Source: UBA1783 sp964449115
GTDB lineage: Bacteria > Bacillota_I > Bacilli_A > Erysipelotrichales > Erysipelotrichaceae
Assembly (NCBI GenBank): GCA_964449115.1
Contig: CAYUXW010000035.1
Location: 1 to 14,400 of the forward strand
Direction of reading: 5' to 3'
DNA length: 14,400 bases
The notes under the pieces are model-generated. The model had not been told where the DNA came from and made no database searches. It saw only the letters and a program-made list of their open reading frames with translations. A program made the translations under genes and the position numbers. Position 1 is the first letter of the stretch. Every line of letters begins with the position of its first letter. Below, one piece after another: positions 6,747-14,400 of this stretch.

Positions 6747-9545
6747 ATGACAAAACAATTTTTGACCAACTATACAGAGATTACTTTCTTAGAGAAAATA
6801 AAAGATAGTTTACGCCGTTGTAAATCGTTTAACTTTTCAGTTAGCTTTATAAAAAAAGCTGGTTTAATTTTGCTTTACCCAGATATAGAAGCCGCAATTG
6901 AAAGAGGGGCAAAAGGTAAAATAATTACCTCAACATATCAGAATTTCACAGATATTGAATCGTTGAGGAGCTTCCTATCACTTCAAACACGTTTCAAAAA
7001 CTTCTCTTGCCATTTAGATAATGAATGTTTTAAAGACAAAGGTTATATGACTGTTGGATATCATTCAAAAGGATATTTGTTTGAATATGATGATAAATGT
7101 GAAATAATAATAGGTTCATCTAATATCACTAGGTTTGCACTTCTAAAAAATATAGAGTGGGACTTAGCTATTTCAATAGAAAGAAATTCACAATTATATA
7201 AAGATGTTTTAAATGAATTTAATGATAAATGGCAACAAACTTTACCATTAAGCCAAAAAATTATAGATATATATGCAACTAAACTTAATTATGCAATAGA
7301 GCGTTGGGATATGGATTATGATTTAAGCATATCAAAAATAAGACCAAACTTTATGCAGGTAAGAGCTTTAAAAGAATTAAACAGGTATCGTGCAATGGGT
7401 ACCTCTCGAGCTCTTGTTGTAGCTGCAGCTGGTTCAGGTAAAACATATTTAGCTGCTTTTGATGCATTAAATTTTTCTCCAAAAACATTGTTATATATCG
7501 TTCATGAAGGTTCTATCCTAATGAAATCACTAAAAACTTTTCAGACTATTTTTGGAAGCGAAGTAAGTTACGGTGTATTTACCGGTTCTAGCAAAGAAAT
7601 GTATGAAGACTTTGTTTTTGCTACTAATATAACAATGGCTAATTCTCTTACATTTTACAAAAAGAATCACTTTGACTACATAATTATTGATGAATGTCAT
7701 CACGCTGCAGCAAACACTTATCGTAAGATAATAGACTATTTTGAACCAGAATTCTTATTGGGTTTAACAGCTACTCCTGAACGTATGGATAATGAAGATG
7801 TTTTTGAATTGTTTGACAAAAACGTACCTTATGAACTTCGTTTAAGAGACGCTATTATAAATGACCTTATTGTTCCTTTCAAATATTATGGTATTCGCGA
7901 TAAACTGGTTGATTATGGGCTAAACAAAAGTGAAGAAAGAAAAATGATTGCGCAGCTGGCAAGTGTAGAAAATTGTGAATTTATTTCTGATCAAATTGAA
8001 AAACATCATCCTGAAGGAAAACTAAAAGCTTTAGCTTTTTGTCGCAATATCACTCACGCACGTTTAATGTGCGAAGAAATGGGAAATTACTACAACACTG
8101 CTTATCTTACAGGAAGCAATGATATAGGGGAAAGAATTCGTGCTTATAATGATTTGCAAAGAGATGATAGAGATTTGGAAATCCTGTTTACTGTTGATAT
8201 TTTAAATGAAGGTGTCGATATTCCTGGTGTGAATATGGTTTTATTTTTAAGGCCAACGGAATCAAAAACTATTTTTATTCAGCAACTTGGAAGAGGACTT
8301 CGTAAATATGAAAATAAAGAATATGTTACTGTGCTGGACTTCATCGGAAACAGCTATAAGAGAAGTGTTCAAATTGCATTTGCTTTATCTTCACTGGCTG
8401 AAAACTTTGTATTAGAAAAAAGATTAATGATTGGTCTTGTAAGGGATGATTTTAAAGCAATAGGTCTTAGTAACTATGGAGTCGAAATACACATAGATGA
8501 CCTTAGTAAAGAAGAAATAATAGACTCAATTGAAAGTGAAAATTTCAATAGCATAAGCTATTTAAAACAGGATTTATTTAACTTCCGTAAATACATCGAT
8601 ACAGAAACCTTCCCAAAACATATAGACTATTTAAATAATGACTATGCTCCTGATCTGATTAGATTTTTAAATGTTTCAATTGGAAGCAAATGTCGTTCTT
8701 ATTATAATTTCCTTCATAGAATTTTAAAGGATAATGAAGATGCTCGACTTCTTCCAAACTTTTCGAAAAGACAGATAAATTTTATTGATTATCTGTCTGA
8801 AATGCTGCCTCTTGTTAGACAACATGAGTACATTATTTTTAAAAATATCATTGAAGGCAAGACTAAGTTATCAGTAATCAAAGAACACCTTAAGGAAGAA
8901 ATTATAGACTATTCAGATGAACAATTAGAACATGCAATGACCTTTATGGAGAAAAAAGGATTTTTTAAATGCGATAAAGATATTTGCACACTTGTTAATA
9001 TTGAACTTGATGAACAATTAGAAGAATATTTGCATGATCTATTCGAATACGGCTTATCTCGATATGATATTGATTTTGGTTCTGAAACAGGATTTAAACT
9101 GTGGCACAGCTATCGCATGGACCAAGTACAGTTAAAGTTTCTCAAAAATCCAGGAAGCAATCAAAAAGGCACCTACTACTATGATGATATTGTAGTAATC
9201 TTCGCATCCTTGAATAAAGATGCTTCAGTAGAAGCCAGATTAAATTATAAGGATAAATTCCTAAGTCCTTCTTTGTTCCAATGGGAAAGCATGAACAACA
9301 TTCCAGATTCAGATTTAGAAAAACTGAAAAAAAGTAAAAAAGCACTTCTCTTCATTCGAAAGGTTTCTGCAGAATATGGAATATCTTTACCTTTTACTTA
9401 TGTAGGAAGTGGAACTTTAACAAATCCACGAAAGCAAGAGCCTTTTGAAAACCAAACTAAAAAAGGAATTACATATTTATTCGATATTAATATTAGCAAT
9501 GAACTTCCAGATTATTTGCAATATGATTTTGGCCTGATAAAATAA
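6747..9545 (+). CDS. PLD-like nuclease, SF2 helicase and DUF3427-type C-terminus fusion
   Basis: This is a 932-residue multidomain protein that should act on DNA or RNA with ATP hydrolysis. Residues about 1-165 form a phospholipase-D-like nuclease domain with HSK (106-108) and GSSN (123-126). One such motif per chain implies a dimeric active site. The superfamily 2 helicase core spans about 200-560: Walker A GSGKT (229-233), DECH (315-318), TATP (341-344) and QLGRGLR (513-519). The rest (about 600-932), including YKDKFLSPSLFQWES (834-848), resembles the DUF3427 region that often ends such proteins; this last assignment is from memory. The ATG at 6747 is preferred over an in-frame TTG at 6729; its ribosome site, GTAGGAA, is moderate. 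It shares a transcript with the Nudix gene six bases downstream. The domain set fits phage defence or repair, and no methyltransferase partner is present. Confidence 0.92.
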   Translation: MTKQFLTNYTEITFLEKIKDSLRRCKSFNFSVSFIKKAGLILLYPDIEAAIERGAKGKIITSTYQNFTDIESLRSFLSLQTRFKNFSCHLDNECFKDKGYMTVGYHSKGYLFEYDDKCEIIIGSSNITRFALLKNIEWDLAISIERNSQLYKDVLNEFNDKWQQTLPLSQKIIDIYATKLNYAIERWDMDYDLSISKIRPNFMQVRALKELNRYRAMGTSRALVVAAAGSGKTYLAAFDALNFSPKTLLYIVHEGSILMKSLKTFQTIFGSEVSYGVFTGSSKEMYEDFVFATNITMANSLTFYKKNHFDYIIIDECHHAAANTYRKIIDYFEPEFLLGLTATPERMDNEDVFELFDKNVPYELRLRDAIINDLIVPFKYYGIRDKLVDYGLNKSEERKMIAQLASVENCEFISDQIEKHHPEGKLKALAFCRNITHARLMCEEMGNYYNTAYLTGSNDIGERIRAYNDLQRDDRDLEILFTVDILNEGVDIPGVNMVLFLRPTESKTIFIQQLGRGLRKYENKEYVTVLDFIGNSYKRSVQIAFALSSLAENFVLEKRLMIGLVRDDFKAIGLSNYGVEIHIDDLSKEEIIDSIESENFNSISYLKQDLFNFRKYIDTETFPKHIDYLNNDYAPDLIRFLNVSIGSKCRSYYNFLHRILKDNEDARLLPNFSKRQINFIDYLSEMLPLVRQHEYIIFKNIIEGKTKLSVIKEHLKEEIIDYSDEQLEHAMTFMEKKGFFKCDKDICTLVNIELDEQLEEYLHDLFEYGLSRYDIDFGSETGFKLWHSYRMDQVQLKFLKNPGSNQKGTYYYDDIVVIFASLNKDASVEARLNYKDKFLSPSLFQWESMNNIPDSDLEKLKKSKKALLFIRKVSAEYGISLPFTYVGSGTLTNPRKQEPFENQTKKGITYLFDINISNELPDYLQYDFGLIK

Positions 9546-9551
9546 TAAAGT

Positions 9552-9953
9552 ATGATGGAAGTAGTAGCTGCCATAATTTGGCAAGATAATAAATTCTTAA
9601 TATGCCAAAGACCCGCTCACAAAGCCCGTCCTTTGAAGTGGGAATTTGTTGGTGGGAAAGTTGAGCCTGGAGAAACGAAAAAACAAGCTTTAGTTCGTGA
9701 ATGTCAAGAAGAACTTTCCATAACTCTCGATGTTGGAAATGTTTTTGCTGAAGTTATACATGAGTATCCAGAAATAGCGATTAAAATAACATTTTTTAAT
9801 GCTACAATATTAAAAGGAATTCCAAAAGATATAGAACATAAAGATTTTAAATGGATTACTACAGATGAACTAGAAAACTATACTTTTTGCCCAGCAGATG
9901 AAAAAATATTAAATCAATTAACTAAAAATCAAAATACTTTTAAAAGATTTTAA
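9552..9953 (+). CDS. MutT-like Nudix hydrolase
   Basis: This is a small cytosolic pyrophosphohydrolase of 133 residues, likely cleaving a nucleoside triphosphate such as an oxidised or modified (d)NTP to the monophosphate. The Nudix box spans 35-57: GKVEPGE at the front and RECQEELSI at the end, with the catalytic metal-binding REXXEE intact. The usual Gly near the end of the box is Ser56. The C-terminal PADEKIL (114-120) is typical of the MutT group. The start is one of two adjacent ATGs (9552 or 9555), six bases after the helicase stop. The ribosome site is weak, so it is probably translated by coupling to the helicase. Its fixed place behind a helicase suggests a role with that protein, such as cleaning or depleting nucleotides. 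Exact substrate is unknown. Confidence 0.92.
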   Translation: MMEVVAAIIWQDNKFLICQRPAHKARPLKWEFVGGKVEPGETKKQALVRECQEELSITLDVGNVFAEVIHEYPEIAIKITFFNATILKGIPKDIEHKDFKWITTDELENYTFCPADEKILNQLTKNQNTFKRF

Positions 9954-9963
9954 GCTTTTATTT
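9941..9963 (+). terminator. Weak terminator-like hairpin after the Nudix gene
   Basis: TAAAAG (9941-9946) can pair with CTTTTA (9955-9960) around the stop codon, followed by a short T run. The stem is short and AT-rich, so this is only a candidate end of the helicase/Nudix transcript. Confidence 0.3.
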
Positions 9964-10325
9964 ATATGATTGACTATGATTTATTTTTTCTAACAATTAA
10001 CACTTTTATAATTTTATTAAATCAATTCCTTTTACTACCATAATTTGAAACACATAAAGTTAATATTTTGCAATATTCTCAAACTAATTTTGAAAATTCA
10101 TATACTTTTTTCTATAGAAAGATAAAATGCTTTTACATAAAATAATTACTACTGCTCAAAAAAATATTTCTGTTTTCTTTACCTTTACATATTAATAATA
10201 TTGAAAAAAAATTAATTAGTGATAAAATAAATTTAGTTGATATATTTCCTAAAAATACAAAAGAATAGAATGTTTTTTCGTTTTATTTTTTCATTTAAAG
10301 GAAATCAAAAATAAATAATACAAAA
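9964..10325. other. AT-rich intergenic gap, possibly with a decayed short ORF
   Basis: No intact gene, RNA gene or convincing promoter is visible. ATG 10127 opens a 22-codon frame ending at TAA 10193-10195. If one A is removed from the seven-A run near 10159-10165, the frame would instead continue to TAG 10266-10268, giving a 46-residue peptide ending in VDIFPKNTKE. This could be a broken small gene, but AT-rich DNA produces such frames by chance. A perfect small inverted repeat, AATATT-TTGC-AATATT, is at 10062-10077. The gap must contain the promoter of the next gene, but I cannot place it. Confidence 0.35.
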
Positions 10326-10339
10326 AAAGGAGAATAAAA

Positions 10340-11563
10340 ATGGTTGATGAAAAAGAAAAAAGAGAATTTACTAAAGAAGAAATATTAATTTTAGAATCCG
10401 AGGTACTTCCTATAGTTGAAAAATATGGGGATACTCTTTCAGAAGTTTTTAAAAACTTGAACAAAGAACATCATGAGCTAGTAATTTCTTGGTTTGATAA
10501 TCTGGGTATAGATATACCCGACCGAAATACTATTATCGAAGAGCTTTATAAAGATAAAAATGAGGACATCGATGTAAAGACTGTAAGAAAAATTTTAAAT
10601 AATCCTCACCTATGTTTAAATGAAAAAGATGGTGAATATACGTATGATAAAAATCATAACCATCCAGAAAATGACGTAATTTATAGATATTTGATAAAAA
10701 TCGACAAAGTTCTGGCAGAATTTTATCGCGATATTTTTTATAATGAATGTACATCTAATCCTATTGATTGTATTGATGATATAATAAAAAATCCAGATAA
10801 GTTTAACAAATTAAAAGATTCATATGAACCTATTAATACATATCCTTTTGGTGAAAAAACAAATATAACTTATTCAAAATTCATTGGGATATGCAGAGGA
10901 GAAGAATGTTTTGAACGTTTTTTTGAAGAAATAGTGTTGCCTCAAATTGAACGTATGAAAAAAATAGGAGAAGAAAATTCTGATAAAACTATCTTGCTAA
11001 TTTTCGACAAATGGAATCAAACTAAGTTCGAAAAATATGAAGTAGACCTTTTAAATGCTGCATTTAAAAATAACATCTGGACAGTAATGTTACTAGCTAC
11101 AAACTATGGTATAGTTCAAATTCCTTTTTTACCAGGCTATAGAGATCCGCGTTTAATAAAAATGTTAACAAATAAGAACATAATAAGGAATATAGCGTCA
11201 AATGAATTAGTTGATTTGCAAGGGGATGAAATAGTTAATCTTTCTTACTCAGGTGGAACATGGAATATGGAAAATAATGAACTTTTAAGTATTAATACTA
11301 ATAATTTAACATGGGTGAAAATAGTAAGCGGAAATATTACTAATAGTGGTTCAATTAATAAAGATCAACTAGAAAAGCTTTATAATGATTTTAGTTTAAT
11401 ACTTAAAGTTCCAAATGATAGTTTACTTACTTCTATATTAGATGCTCCATCATATAGTATAGAAATTTTTGGAGAAAAGATTCGTTTGAGTGTAGGTAGT
11501 GATGATAAAAATATAAAATATATCCAAGATACTATACGACGCTATCTTGATTTATTTAAATAA
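10340..11563 (+). CDS. Unknown 407-residue cytosolic protein
   Basis: I do not recognise this protein. It has no signal peptide or membrane helix. Residues 1-135 are charged and mostly helical (for example TKEEILILESEVLPIVEKYG, 11-30). A central part has a hydrophobic strand followed by a polar turn, TILLIFDKWNQ (217-227), and then WTVMLLATNYGIVQIPFLP (247-265), which suggests an alpha/beta core. A separate C-terminal domain (about 298-405) has short strands rich in Ser, Gly and Asn (YSGGTW, NSGSIN), then SYSIEIFG (371-378) and a final helix. The start is firm: AAGGAG (10326-10331) precedes the ATG. It is transcribed alone, with a 386-base gap in front and a terminator behind. Its place beside a helicase/Nudix module hints at an accessory role, but no function can be assigned. 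Confidence 0.85.
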   Translation: MVDEKEKREFTKEEILILESEVLPIVEKYGDTLSEVFKNLNKEHHELVISWFDNLGIDIPDRNTIIEELYKDKNEDIDVKTVRKILNNPHLCLNEKDGEYTYDKNHNHPENDVIYRYLIKIDKVLAEFYRDIFYNECTSNPIDCIDDIIKNPDKFNKLKDSYEPINTYPFGEKTNITYSKFIGICRGEECFERFFEEIVLPQIERMKKIGEENSDKTILLIFDKWNQTKFEKYEVDLLNAAFKNNIWTVMLLATNYGIVQIPFLPGYRDPRLIKMLTNKNIIRNIASNELVDLQGDEIVNLSYSGGTWNMENNELLSINTNNLTWVKIVSGNITNSGSINKDQLEKLYNDFSLILKVPNDSLLTSILDAPSYSIEIFGEKIRLSVGSDDKNIKYIQDTIRRYLDLFK

Positions 11564-11567
11564 TATT

Positions 11568-11600
11568 AAAAATCCGAAGAATTATATTTTCGGATTTTTT
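11568..11600. terminator. Terminator of the 407-residue gene, possibly bidirectional
   Basis: AAAATCCGAA (11569-11578) pairs with TTCGGATTTT (11589-11598), followed by T on the plus strand. On the minus strand the same stem is followed by TTTTTAATATT. It lies between convergent genes and may stop transcription from both sides, although the minus-strand gene ends about 100 bases away. Confidence 0.88.
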
Positions 11601-11698
11601 GTAAGTTGATGATTTTAAAACACACTTTTTTTCACACACTATTAAAAATTTAATTTTTGAAATTTAATTGTTTTATTATGATTATTAAAAATGTTGCT

Positions 11699-12316
11699 TT
11701 ATAAATTTCTCATTTTCTCATTTAAAGAAAAAGTGCTTTCTATTTTTTTATCACTAGGCTTTCTTAAAACAACTAGTGTAGTATTTGCAGTACCAGATAC
11801 AAGATCGCCTACTTTAGGTATTTTTATTTTTGCATTTTTAAATTCTTCAAACATAGAACTATGATTAGGATTAGCATTTATCACAAATGAAAAATCTTCA
11901 GTTTTTATGCTGATGTAATAGCCAATCATCAAATCTTTGGTATAATGATTAATTCCTCTTTTAGCTTCGACATCAATAACTTTACCAACAAACTTCATAA
12001 GCGTCCAATCAAATGGAACAACTGGAGCTTCATCACTACGCTCAACCATATCTCCAAGTGTCCAACCATCTGGATATTCTTTTTCTTCAGTTGTAATCAC
12101 AAGTGGTTCAAGTTTCATTTGAAGTTTTTCACTTTCCTCATCAATTATCTGAAGTTCTTCAGCATTAAAATTGATATAACCATCTTCACAATCGTTAAGT
12201 TCATCTATTATATCTACTCGAGCTATACGAACAGGTATAGGCTGTGATATTTTGCTAAACTCTTGGTAAATGAGTTTATTTTTAATAATGTCTTCTTTTT
12301 TAATTTTAATAAACAT
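11699..12316 (-). CDS. Unknown 205-residue protein, last gene of the minus-strand block
   Basis: I do not recognise this family. The product is soluble, with no signal peptide or membrane helix. Residues 1-75 are charged, with IPVRIARVDIIDEL (27-40) as a likely strand-helix unit and an acidic helix at 52-70. Residues 81-105 contain the Trp-bearing segments YPDGWTLGDM and PFDWTLMKFV. From 109 on the protein is strand-rich: GKVIDVEAKRG, MIGYYISIKTEDFSFVIN and KVGDLVSGTANTTLVVL, which could form a small barrel of OB type. That fold is inference only. The ATG is preceded by AAAGGAGA (12322-12329), a strong ribosome site. It follows the 238-residue gene by 55 bases with no terminator between, so the two are probably cotranscribed. 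Confidence 0.82.
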   Translation of the reverse strand: MFIKIKKEDIIKNKLIYQEFSKISQPIPVRIARVDIIDELNDCEDGYINFNAEELQIIDEESEKLQMKLEPLVITTEEKEYPDGWTLGDMVERSDEAPVVPFDWTLMKFVGKVIDVEAKRGINHYTKDLMIGYYISIKTEDFSFVINANPNHSSMFEEFKNAKIKIPKVGDLVSGTANTTLVVLRKPSDKKIESTFSLNEKMRNL

Positions 12317-12371
12317 AGTTTTCTCCTTTCATTTTTTATACATGTCTTTATAAAATTTCCATTAATATTAC

Positions 12372-13088
12372 TTAAGGACGATTAAAATACATATATTCTA
12401 ATTTTGTCCTTTTTTCTAAGAATTTACTTTCATCATAATTTTTAATAGTTCTACATAAATAGTAATAGTATGAATGTAACGCATATTCAAAAACTATCCA
12501 GCTTCCTAAATCAAGTAATGTAAAATAATCCATAGGAAGCATAGACATTGAACTATCTGGATTTCTTATCTCTTTTATTAGAGAAATAACTTCATCGCTC
12601 ACTATATTATCAATTTCGCTAACAGGAACATAAAATCTAAAATAGAAACCAGTACCATCTCTTGTGTATGCTTCTATCCATAAATATGAATCATCTTTCT
12701 TTTCTTTAGAGTTATATAATTCATTAATAAACTTCTCTACTGTTCTTATCCAATATTCCCTTTGTTCATAATAGCTACCTTTAAAAATTTCATTAGCTCC
12801 TAAATACTTTTCAGCTATCTCTTTATTTACATAATCAAGATATCCATAATATAAAACATTTAAATAGCCATTTTTCATATCCTTTATGAATTGATTAAAC
12901 ATCCTGTTAAACTCTTCAGTTGATCTAGTCTTAAAATACCCTTTTTCATTAATCCAACAAAACCTAAGATCAACTATAAAATCTAAATCAGTTAAATCAT
13001 AAATACGTTCAAGTATCGGATAATTCATCTCTGAACACTTTTCAAATAAATCACCATTTGTAGGTGCATATAATACAAATGTCTTCAT
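12372..13088 (-). CDS. Unknown 238-residue protein, middle gene of the minus-strand block
   Basis: I do not recognise this family. It is a soluble protein of 238 residues, unusually rich in Tyr, Phe and Trp, for example NVLYYGYLDYV (77-87), RDGTGFYFRFYVPV (143-156) and EYALHSYYYYLC (201-212). It starts with a strand-like MKTFVLYAPTNGDLFEKC, and no known catalytic motif is evident. The aromatic surface suggests a binding protein, perhaps a partner or immunity-type protein for a neighbour, but this is speculative. The start is set by AAAGGAGAAG (13091-13100). It lies 44 bases after the 402-residue gene and 55 before the 205-residue gene, all on the minus strand, which argues for one transcript. 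Confidence 0.82.
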   Translation of the reverse strand: MKTFVLYAPTNGDLFEKCSEMNYPILERIYDLTDLDFIVDLRFCWINEKGYFKTRSTEEFNRMFNQFIKDMKNGYLNVLYYGYLDYVNKEIAEKYLGANEIFKGSYYEQREYWIRTVEKFINELYNSKEKKDDSYLWIEAYTRDGTGFYFRFYVPVSEIDNIVSDEVISLIKEIRNPDSSMSMLPMDYFTLLDLGSWIVFEYALHSYYYYLCRTIKNYDESKFLEKRTKLEYMYFNRP

Positions 13089-13132
13089 AACTTCTCCTTT
13101 CTAAAATCACTCTATATTATATTTTTTAAATT

Positions 13133-14341
13133 CTAAGCAACAAATAACTCATCAACTTCTTTTTCACTGTTATAAATTAATATTGAATCTAGTTTTCTAA
13201 TCTCATCGATATTCTCTTGAAGATACTCTAAAAACTTTGGAATTATTTCTAAATCCTCTTCTATTAAATGAGATGCTTTTCCTTTATTATCTCTATGGAT
13301 GATAAATCCTTCATTTTCTAAATTATACGTAATCCAGTAATATGAACCTTCATATTTAATTTTAGTTTTATAAACTGTATATCCAAACCATTCTTCTATC
13401 TTGTAGGTATCATCAATATCAAAACTAGTATAATGCAATCCATGAAAATCATGCATGGCACTATAAATAATATTTTCTCTTTCATCTACTTCGTATTGTT
13501 CTGTAATAATTTTCCATACATTATCAATTGAAGGTTTTGTGATAAACATATTGATAATTTCTTTCCCATTTCTTCTTAATACATACATTCCCTTTGGCAT
13601 TTTTTGACAGACATAATACTCACCATCATCATTAAAACCATGAAAAGTATAGACAAAATACAAAGTATCATTTTCTTTATAACAATAAGGAAGAGTTAAA
13701 AATATCCCCTTCAGTAATTTACTGCTCTCTAACTTAAAGTTAACTTCAGCTTCTTGAATTGAATTATCAAACTCTGTAATAAGTCCAAGAGTTAATCTAA
13801 CCATATTCTCATTAGTAGAAAAATTACTAAGTAAAGAAAATTTACCTTTAATAGATTCTTTTAAAATTTCGGTAAGTTCAAAATTCTTATTCTCATTTTC
13901 TTCTATCGCCATTCCTCTCAACATTTCTATTAATGTCATAGCATTTTTTTCTTCTTCAGCATCGATATTAAAAAAACCAAAAACTTCTCTTCTAACATCA
14001 TCTAAATTACATACTTGATTTTCTTTTTTAGTTTCTACACCAATTTTTTCAATAATATAATCAAACATTTCTGAATATCTATTTTTAAAATCAACACTAG
14101 GATCATGTTCTTCGTCTTCTTTAACAAACTCATTTGCCAGATTTTCTTCATTCTCTAAATCTTCTTTTCTCACTCTTATAGGTGTAAAAAGCACGCTATT
14201 TTTCATACTATCAAATAGACCTTCTAAATAAACCGTCTGTCCTTTATCATCTATTTTTAAAGTTACACCAGTTAAGTAAGCTTTTTTATTATTATCTAAC
14301 TCTGTAAAATATCTTCTTACTTCTTCACTAATAATTTTCAT
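13133..14341 (-). CDS. Unknown 402-residue protein, first gene of the minus-strand block
   Basis: I do not recognise this family. The product is a soluble, acidic protein without a signal peptide or membrane helix. Residues 1-60 look like a small strand-rich domain (AYLTGVTLKI, GQTVYLEGLFD). A very acidic stretch follows (about 61-82). A helical middle (85-195) precedes a C-terminal half rich in aromatic strands, such as DTLYFVYTFHGFNDDGEYYVC and, later, GSYYWITYNLENEGFIIHRD; the protein ends in helices. No catalytic motif is evident. The ATG at 14341-14339 has no ribosome site of its own. It overlaps the stop of a 13-codon ORF as ATGA, so translation is probably coupled. It heads the visible operon; more genes may lie beyond the right edge. 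Confidence 0.82.
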   Translation of the reverse strand: MKIISEEVRRYFTELDNNKKAYLTGVTLKIDDKGQTVYLEGLFDSMKNSVLFTPIRVRKEDLENEENLANEFVKEDEEHDPSVDFKNRYSEMFDYIIEKIGVETKKENQVCNLDDVRREVFGFFNIDAEEEKNAMTLIEMLRGMAIEENENKNFELTEILKESIKGKFSLLSNFSTNENMVRLTLGLITEFDNSIQEAEVNFKLESSKLLKGIFLTLPYCYKENDTLYFVYTFHGFNDDGEYYVCQKMPKGMYVLRRNGKEIINMFITKPSIDNVWKIITEQYEVDERENIIYSAMHDFHGLHYTSFDIDDTYKIEEWFGYTVYKTKIKYEGSYYWITYNLENEGFIIHRDNKGKASHLIEEDLEIIPKFLEYLQENIDEIRKLDSILIYNSEKEVDELFVA

Positions 14342-14379
14342 TTTGTTCTTGTATGATACACATGTACCTTGTTATACAT
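14338..14379 (-). CDS. 13-residue leader ORF overlapping the start of the 402-residue gene
   Basis: On the minus strand ATG 14379-14377 opens a frame encoding MYNKVHVYHTRTK and stopping at TGA 14340-14338. That stop overlaps the next gene's ATG (14341-14339) in the classic ATGA arrangement. AGAAAGGAAA (14390-14399) is a ribosome site, although its spacing to this ATG is long. An in-frame TAG at the very edge (14400-14398) shows the frame is not the tail of a longer gene. It most likely delivers ribosomes to the downstream start. It could also be chance, with the real start of the larger gene placed differently. Confidence 0.45.
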   Translation of the reverse strand: MYNKVHVYHTRTK

Positions 14380-14400
14380 GAATATCACTTTTCCTTTCTA

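Noticed and set aside
6747..9545. Type III or type I restriction subunit
   Set aside because: No methyltransferase or specificity gene is nearby, and the nuclease part is a PLD-like domain, so a classical restriction enzyme is not supported.
11618..11640. ACACACT direct repeats as an attachment site or CRISPR-like repeat
   Set aside because: Only two seven-base copies around a T run are present, with no spacer structure or integrase gene. No CRISPR array or tRNA gene was found anywhere in the window.
11945..12247. Plus-strand frame of 100 codons
   Set aside because: It lies opposite a well-supported minus-strand gene, has low-complexity aromatic composition and no ribosome site.

Overview
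The window looks like chromosomal DNA of a low-GC Gram-positive bacterium (Bacillota). It is strongly AT-rich, has AAAGGAG-type ribosome sites, uses a T-box leader to control an aminoacyl-tRNA synthetase gene, and pairs a MerR regulator with a MATE pump. The protein style would suit a gut Erysipelotrichia-like or clostridial organism, but that placement is an inference. Only lysS is a core gene; nearly everything after it looks accessory.

Layout. Positions 1-56 hold the 3' end of a T-box leader, followed by lysS (77-1558) and a strong terminator. Positions 1597-1854 are a degraded-looking stretch with one short ORF (1683-1805). A Fic-fold gene (1960-2898) follows. Near-identical palindromes sit on both sides of it, and an 8-bp direct repeat lies outside them, so it looks like a self-contained cassette. 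Its Fic motif has Gln where the catalytic His normally sits. Next is a MerR/MATE pair (3039-3824 and 3937-5253): merR has a textbook 19-bp-spacer MerR promoter with a dyad operator, and a terminator separates it from the pump gene. A long hairpin (5311-5370) closes this block.

The centre of the window (5577-11563) resembles a defence or accessory island. It holds a cytosolic protein of unknown family with one EF-hand-type loop (5577-6590). Then comes a 932-residue PLD-like nuclease/SF2 helicase/DUF3427-type protein (6747-9545) with its own clear promoter, tightly linked to a MutT-like Nudix hydrolase (9552-9953). After an AT-rich gap there is a 407-residue orphan (10340-11563) that ends at a terminator which may also stop transcription from the other strand.

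The right end (11699-14341) is a block of three minus-strand genes, none of which I recognise. The gaps between them are 44 and 55 bp, and the two downstream genes have strong ribosome sites. The first gene has no ribosome site of its own; its ATG overlaps the stop of a 13-codon upstream ORF, suggesting translational coupling. The operon may continue beyond the window on the right.

How the genes may work together: lysS is controlled by uncharged tRNA, inferred to be tRNA-Lys. MerR and MATE probably form a drug-sensing and efflux pair. The helicase and Nudix protein probably act together on nucleic acid and nucleotides, in a way compatible with phage defence. The best places to look for an undescribed system are the unknown three-gene operon, the EF-hand protein beside the helicase module, and the palindrome-bounded Fic cassette.
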